This document shows, one piece after another, positions 60,166 to 64,000 of a DNA stretch of 64,000 nt; position 1 is the first letter of the stretch; the number at the start of each line of letters is the position of its first letter. The stretch comes from CADCUY01 sp964242735 (GTDB lineage: Bacteria > Actinomycetota > Actinomycetes > Actinomycetales > Quadrisphaeraceae). The DNA lies in NCBI GenBank assembly GCA_964242735.1, contig CAXTAK010000018.1, positions 8,454-72,453 on the forward strand. Direction: 5' to 3'. A model generated the notes under the pieces. The model saw nothing but the letters and a program-made list of their open reading frames with translations. It did no database searches and was not told where the DNA came from. The position numbers and the translations under genes were made by a program.

Positions 60166-60834
60166 TCAGCCGACGGCGAGGGCGCTCGCCTTGCGGCTGT
60201 CGAGCACCTGGTCGACGAGGCCGTAGTCCTTCGCGCCGGCAGCGGAGAGGATCTTGTCGCGCTCGATGTCGAGCTTGACCTGCTCGGTGGTCCTGCCCGA
60301 GTGCATGGCCAGGGTGTCCTCGAGCCAGCTGCGCATGCGCAGCACCTCGTTGGCCTGGATCTCGATGTCGGAGGCCTGCCCGTAGTCACCGCCGGCCAGA
60401 GCCGGCTGGTGGATGAGGACCCTGGCGTTCGGCAGGGCGAGGCGCTTGCCGGGGGTGCCCGCCGCCAGGAGCACCGCGGCCGCGGACGCCGCCTGGCCCA
60501 GGCACACCGTCTGGATGTCGGGGCGGATGTACTGCATCGTGTCGTAGATGGCAGTCATCGCCGTGAACGATCCGCCGGGGCTGTTGATGTACAGCGTGAT
60601 GTCGCGGTCGGGATCGGACGCCTCGAGGACGAGCAGCTGCGCCATGACGTCGTCGGCGGAGGCGTCGTCGACCTGCACGCCGAGGAAGATGACGCGGTCC
60701 TCGAACAGCTTGGTGTAGGGGTCCTGGCGCTTGAAGCCGTAGGCGGTGCGCTCCTCGAACTGAGGCAGCACGTAGCGGGACGACGGCGCGGCCGGCGCGA
60801 GGCCGGCCGGGTCGCCGGGACGGGTGGGGAACAT
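60166..60834 (-). CDS. clpP2: ATP-dependent Clp protease proteolytic subunit ClpP2
   Basis: A 222-residue serine protease subunit. The catalytic triad is Ser117 in GQAASAAA, His142 in VLIHQPA and Asp193 in IERDKIL. The oligomer handle INSPGGSFTAMTAIYDTMQ is present. A 20-residue N-terminal propeptide-like segment precedes YVLPQFEERTAYGFKRQDPYTKLFEDRVI, which is typical of actinobacterial ClpP2. It should form a mixed tetradecamer with ClpP1. It lies 81 bases downstream of clpP1 in one operon. Confidence 0.95.
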   Translation of the reverse strand: MFPTRPGDPAGLAPAAPSSRYVLPQFEERTAYGFKRQDPYTKLFEDRVIFLGVQVDDASADDVMAQLLVLEASDPDRDITLYINSPGGSFTAMTAIYDTMQYIRPDIQTVCLGQAASAAAVLLAAGTPGKRLALPNARVLIHQPALAGGDYGQASDIEIQANEVLRMRSWLEDTLAMHSGRTTEQVKLDIERDKILSAAGAKDYGLVDQVLDSRKASALAVG

Positions 60835-60915
60835 GCGGGACTCCTCAGGGTGGCTCAGTGACTCAGTGGCTCGATGACCCAGACGCGGAAGACGGCCGCG
60901 CCGACGGGGTGGCGC

Positions 60916-61533
60916 TCAGGCGGTGGTGCCGCCGCCGTCGGTGACGTCGCGAGCGCTGGAGACCACGTGGTCGACGAACCCGTAGTCCTTGGCCTCGGCG
61001 GCGGTGAACCAGCGGTCCCGGTCGTTGTCCTTGTTGATCTGGTCCACGCTCTGGCCGGTCTGGTCGGCGGTCAGCTGCGTGAGGGTGCGCTTCATGTTGA
61101 GGATCAGCTCGGCCTGGATGGCGATGTCGCTGGCCGTGCCACCGATGCCGCCGGAGGGCTGGTGCATCATGATCCGGGCGTGGGGGGTGGCGTAGCGCTT
61201 GCCCCTCGCGCCGGAGGCGAGCAGGAACTGGCCCATCGAGGCCGCCAGGCCCATGCCCACGGTCGCCACATCGGGCTGGACGTACTGCATCGTGTCGTAG
61301 ATCGCCATGCCTGCGGTGACCGAACCGCCGGGGCTGTTGATGTACAGCCAGATGTCCTTGTTCGGGTCCTCCGCGGCGAGGAGCATCAGCTGGGCGCAGA
61401 TGGCGTTGGCGTTGTCGTCGCGCACCTCCGAGCCGAGCCAGATGATCCGCTCACGCAGGAGGCGCTGGTAGATGGAGTCGTCGAGCCCCATCGGGGAGTT
61501 CGACCCGGTGCGGGCCACGGGGTGGTCGCTCAC
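60916..61533 (-). CDS. clpP1: ATP-dependent Clp protease proteolytic subunit ClpP1
   Basis: A 205-residue ClpP subunit with Ser99 in GLAASMGQF, His124 in IMMHQPSGG and Asp173 in DRDRWF as the catalytic triad, and INSPGGSVTAGMAIYDTMQYV as handle. GTG 61533 is chosen for GGACGGACAGAGC upstream; the frame is open to 61635 but the extra part is not family-like, and an ATG at residue 15 is another choice. A ClgR-type site 144 bases upstream points to stress control of the clpP1-clpP2 operon. Confidence 0.95.
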   Translation of the reverse strand: MSDHPVARTGSNSPMGLDDSIYQRLLRERIIWLGSEVRDDNANAICAQLMLLAAEDPNKDIWLYINSPGGSVTAGMAIYDTMQYVQPDVATVGMGLAASMGQFLLASGARGKRYATPHARIMMHQPSGGIGGTASDIAIQAELILNMKRTLTQLTADQTGQSVDQINKDNDRDRWFTAAEAKDYGFVDHVVSSARDVTDGGGTTA

Positions 61534-61589
61534 GCTCTGTCCGTCCGTCCTGGCCGGCTCACCGGCCTCGTGGTGGTGCCACCGGTGGC

Positions 61590-61611
61590 CCCCCGCCGGG
61601 TGTGGCGGGGG
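61590..61611. terminator. Hairpin between tig and clpP1
   Basis: CCCCCGCC (61590-61597) pairs with GGCGGGGG (61604-61611) across six bases. It lies between the tig stop and the clpP1 start on the minus strand, 57 bases before clpP1. It may end tig transcripts or act in the clpP1 leader. Confidence 0.4.
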
Positions 61612-61676
61612 CTCGCCCGGCGACCCTGACGACACTAGCGCCGGACGCCGACGGGCCCTTCCCGACGCCGTGGGGT

Positions 61677-61690
61677 GTTCGCTGACGGCG
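61677..61690. promoter_or_regulatory. Candidate ClgR binding site upstream of clpP1
   Basis: GTTCGCTGACGGCG fits the ClgR consensus GTTCGC-N5-GCG known from Streptomyces and related actinobacteria, where ClgR activates clpP1clpP2 and other protease genes. It is placed 144 bases before the clpP1 GTG and 59 bases after the tig stop on the minus strand, the position expected for an activator. Confidence 0.7.
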
Positions 61691-61748
61691 CACGGTCGGC
61701 CAGCGGCCGAGCCTGCCGGGACGACGTCACGGTGTCGGGCGGGGCGGG

Positions 61749-63338
61749 TCAGGTGGTGGCCGGCGTGGCCGGCGTGGCCGGGGTGGCCGGCGGAGCGGGC
61801 TGACCGGCGACCGGCTCGGCGGTGACCGGCCCTGCGGCCTCCGGCTCCGCGACGTCGTCCAGCGCGGCGGCGCCGGCCGGCTCGCCCTCGTCCTCGCGCA
61901 GCCCGTCGTCCGCGGCGCTCTCGGTGGGCTGCACGTCGCCGGTGAGGACGGCGTCGGTCACGTCGGCGTCCTCGCCACCACCGACCGCCTCGAGTGCGCC
62001 ACCACCGACGTGCGGCTCGTCGTCGACGTCTGTGCCGGCGGCGTCGACCGCGCCCACCGCGTCCTCGCCCGAGGCGTCCTCGTCATCGCCGAGCGAAATG
62101 GTGCGCCCGGAGGCGTCGGTGATGGCCGCCCGCTCCAGGACGACGCTCAGGGCCTTGCGCCGGGCCACCTCGGAGACCACGGCGGGCAGCTGCCCGGACT
62201 GCTCCATCGCCTTCGCGAACGCACTGGGGTCCATCCCGTAGCGCGGGGCCTGCGCGACGATGTACTCGATCAGCTCGCTCTGCTCCACGCGCACCTGCTC
62301 GCGCTCGGCGATCGCGTCCAGCAGGATCTGCGCGCGCAGGGCCTTGCGCGCCTCGACGGTGACCTCGGCGCGGTGCTCGTCGTCCTCCAGGCGCGACTCG
62401 TTCTCCAGGTGCTGGTGCACCTCGGCCTCGACGAGCGTCTCGGGCACCGGCACCTCCACGGCGTCCAGGAGCGCCTCGAGGACCTTGTCGCGCGCCTGCA
62501 CGCCCTGCTGGAAGTCCGCCTGGTCCTCCGCGCGGGCGCGCAGGTCGGCCAGCAGCTCGTCCAGGGTGTCGAACTCGCTCGCCAGCTGGGCGAAGTCGTC
62601 GTCCGCCTCGGGCAGCTCGCGCAGCTTCACCGACACCACGGTGAGGGTGACCTCGGCCTCCTCGCCCTGGTGCTCACCGCCGGCCAGGACCGTCGGGTAG
62701 GTCACGACGTCGCCCTGCGACGCCCCGGTGACCGCCTCGTCGGTGCCCTCGAGCAGCTGCCCGGAGCCGACCTCGTAGGTGCGGCCGGTGACGGTCTCGA
62801 TCTCCTCGTCGTCGATCCTCGCCGTGAGGTCGAGGGAGAGGACGTCGCCGGCCTCCACGGGCCGCTCGACGGTGATCAGCGTGCCGAAGCGCTGGCGCAG
62901 CTGCTGCAGCTGCGCGTCGACGTCGGCGTCGGTGACCTCCACGTCGTCGACGCTCACCGCCACGGAGGAGTACTCCGGCAGCTCGAGCGTGGGGCGCACG
63001 TCGACCTCTGCGGTGAACTCCAGCGAGCTGCCCGCGGACGCGGGCACGGCGGTGACCTCCACCTCCGGCTGGCCCAGCGGCCGCACCGCGGTCTCGGTCA
63101 CGGCCTGCTGGTAGAAGCCGGGCAGGGCCTCGTTGATCGCCTCCTGCAGCACCGTGCCGCGCCCGACCCGCTGGTCGATGATGCGCGGGGGGACCTTGCC
63201 CTTGCGGAACCCGGGCACCTGGATCTGCCCGCCGATGCTGCGGTAGGCCTTGTCGAGGCTCGGCTTGAGCTCGTCGAGGGTCACCTCCACGGTCAGCTTG
63301 ACCCGCGTGGGGTTGAGGGTCTCGACGGCGCTCTTCAC
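61749..63338 (-). CDS. tig: Trigger factor
   Basis: A 529-residue ribosome-associated chaperone and prolyl isomerase. The ribosome-docking signature GFRKGKVP is at residues 43-50. The FKBP-like domain spans about 155-245 (GDVLSLDLTARIDDEE, GQLLEGTDEAVTGASQGD), followed by the helical arms with LEALLDAVEVPVPETLVEAEV and EYIVAQAPRYGMDPSAFAKAM. The last 100 residues form an acidic, disordered tail ending in ATPATPATP repeats, longer than in most bacteria. The start is GTG with GGAGCCCCTGA before it. It is first in the tig-clpP1-clpP2-clpX group. Confidence 0.96.
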   Translation of the reverse strand: MKSAVETLNPTRVKLTVEVTLDELKPSLDKAYRSIGGQIQVPGFRKGKVPPRIIDQRVGRGTVLQEAINEALPGFYQQAVTETAVRPLGQPEVEVTAVPASAGSSLEFTAEVDVRPTLELPEYSSVAVSVDDVEVTDADVDAQLQQLRQRFGTLITVERPVEAGDVLSLDLTARIDDEEIETVTGRTYEVGSGQLLEGTDEAVTGASQGDVVTYPTVLAGGEHQGEEAEVTLTVVSVKLRELPEADDDFAQLASEFDTLDELLADLRARAEDQADFQQGVQARDKVLEALLDAVEVPVPETLVEAEVHQHLENESRLEDDEHRAEVTVEARKALRAQILLDAIAEREQVRVEQSELIEYIVAQAPRYGMDPSAFAKAMEQSGQLPAVVSEVARRKALSVVLERAAITDASGRTISLGDDEDASGEDAVGAVDAAGTDVDDEPHVGGGALEAVGGGEDADVTDAVLTGDVQPTESAADDGLREDEGEPAGAAALDDVAEPEAAGPVTAEPVAGQPAPPATPATPATPATT

Positions 63339-63415
63339 TCAGGGGCTCCAGGGATGGCAGGTGGTGGTCGTGGTGGCGCCGCTGGCGGCGCGCTGACCCG
63401 CGATGGTATCGCCGG

Positions 63416-63492
63416 TGGTCGGGGTACCCGGATTCGAACCGGGGGCCTTCCGCTCCCAAAGCGGACGCGCTACCAAGCTGCGCCACACCCCG
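63416..63492 (-). tRNA. tRNA-Pro (anticodon UGG)
   Basis: The minus strand folds as a cloverleaf: acceptor CGGGGTG paired with TACCCCG, D arm GCGCAGCTTGGTAGCGC, anticodon loop TTTGGGA with TGG in the centre, and T arm GGTTCGAATCC. The discriminator A and the CCA end are encoded (63416-63418). The length is 77 bases. Confidence 0.95.
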
Positions 63493-63620
63493 CCGGCGCC
63501 GCGGTGCACCCGCCACCGGGGCCGGTGCGGCCGTCGGCCCCCACCAGGCTAGTGGCTGCGGCGCCCCGGTGGCTGAGGGTCGCGGCTAGGGTTGGACGGC
63601 GATCGCGCGCGGTCGCTCGT

Positions 63621-63691
63621 GCGGGTGTAGCTCAATGGCAGAGCACCAGTCTTCCAAACTGGCTACGCGGGTTCGATTCCCGTCACCCGCT
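63621..63691 (+). tRNA. tRNA-Gly (anticodon UCC)
   Basis: The cloverleaf has acceptor GCGGGTG paired with CACCCGC, D arm GCTCAATGGCAGAGC, anticodon loop CTTCCAA with TCC, and T arm GGTTCGATTCC. The discriminator is T and no CCA is encoded. The length is 71 bases. Confidence 0.95.
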
Positions 63692-63947
63692 CCCCTGGTC
63701 TCACGCCGTTCATCCAGGTCAGGGGCCTGCAGGGCCTCCATCCCTCCTCCCCCGCGATGACCGCTGTCGACCGCTCGTGACCCCTGTTCGCCGTCGCTGA
63801 GGTCACGCCGTGGTCACGCCGCCGCCGGGGGGACGGCGGTCCGGTCACCGCCCGCGCCGCCTGGCCGGGGCTCGCGGGGGCGGTGCGGCACGGAGCGGTA
63901 GGGGTCGTGCGGGCGAGGAAGGCCCGCGCCAGCGCCGGGCCCCGACG
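63692..63947. other. Intergenic sequence after tRNA-Gly
   Basis: I see no gene, RNA or convincing hairpin in these 256 bases. Base composition becomes G-rich toward the end. Confidence 0.5.

Positions 63948-64000
<53 letters not shown>

Noticed and set aside
61752..61790. Regulatory repeat at the 3' end of tig
   Set aside because: The 9-bp repeats encode the ATP triplets of the disordered tail and are best explained as coding low complexity.

Overview
The window is 64 kb of very GC-rich DNA from an actinobacterium. Support comes from four things: the gene order tig-clpP1-clpP2-clpX / valS / ileS-folC-ndk / rne-rplU-rpmA-obg-proB-proA-nadD-rsfS, which is typical of Actinomycetes; a complete four-gene conservon (cvnABCD); an ileS leader carrying the T-box sequence GGTGGTACCGCGG; and nearly universal G/C at third codon positions. 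A member of the Kineosporiales or a relative is possible, but the genus cannot be fixed from sequence reading alone. The assembly is a draft: there is a 100-N gap at 10221-10320, and the last 53 bases are an uninterrupted run of C that looks like a sequencing artefact at a contig end.

Region 1 (1-18.5 kb) is accessory in character. It holds a VapBC-type toxin-antitoxin pair, an AAA+ ATPase, a PPK2-type polyphosphate kinase, an orphan internally duplicated SchA/CurD-type (polyketide cyclase-like) protein, a potassium channel, a YdeP/FdhF-like molybdopterin oxidoreductase, a decayed aldo/keto reductase, a DHA2-type MFS exporter with a Pro/Ser/Thr-rich tail cut by the gap, a flavin reductase, a SWIM zinc-finger/SNF2 helicase pair, and an ECF sigma/anti-sigma operon divergent from a secreted DUF4394 protein. 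The two divergent promoters of that last unit share a GTGAACG / CGTA motif pair.

Region 2 (18.6-37.7 kb) begins with an SbcD/SbcC-like (YhaO/YhaN-like) nuclease-ATPase pair. It continues with a long minus-strand housekeeping block read rne, rplU, rpmA, obg, proB, hypothetical, CYTH-CHAD, proA, small membrane protein, nadD, rsfS, gpgP-like. The block covers RNA decay, ribosome assembly, proline synthesis and NAD synthesis, with a NYN-domain ribonuclease upstream of rne.

Region 3 (37.8-50.8 kb) starts with a plus-strand surface cassette: a GT39-like membrane protein, a DUF4397 secreted protein and a class F sortase. Then come ndk, DUF4233 and folC on the minus strand. A decayed two-gene cassette (AAA ATPase plus TOPRIM/DUF4276-like protein) sits exactly between folC and ileS. 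ileS follows with its T-box leader, then an Uma2-family remnant.

Region 4 (51-64 kb) holds the conservon, valS (the type with archaeal-like sequence features) and a metY 3' remnant, all on the plus strand. After them come clpX, clpP2, clpP1 and tig on the minus strand, with a GTTCGC-N5-GCG (ClgR-type) site between tig and clpP1. tRNA-Pro(UGG) and tRNA-Gly(UCC) close the window.

A recurring theme is gene decay at the seams between conserved blocks. The aldo/keto reductase, the ATPase/TOPRIM pair, the Uma2 gene and metY all carry several lesions, while very long neighbours (up to 1219 codons) are intact. This argues for real pseudogenes rather than poor base calling.
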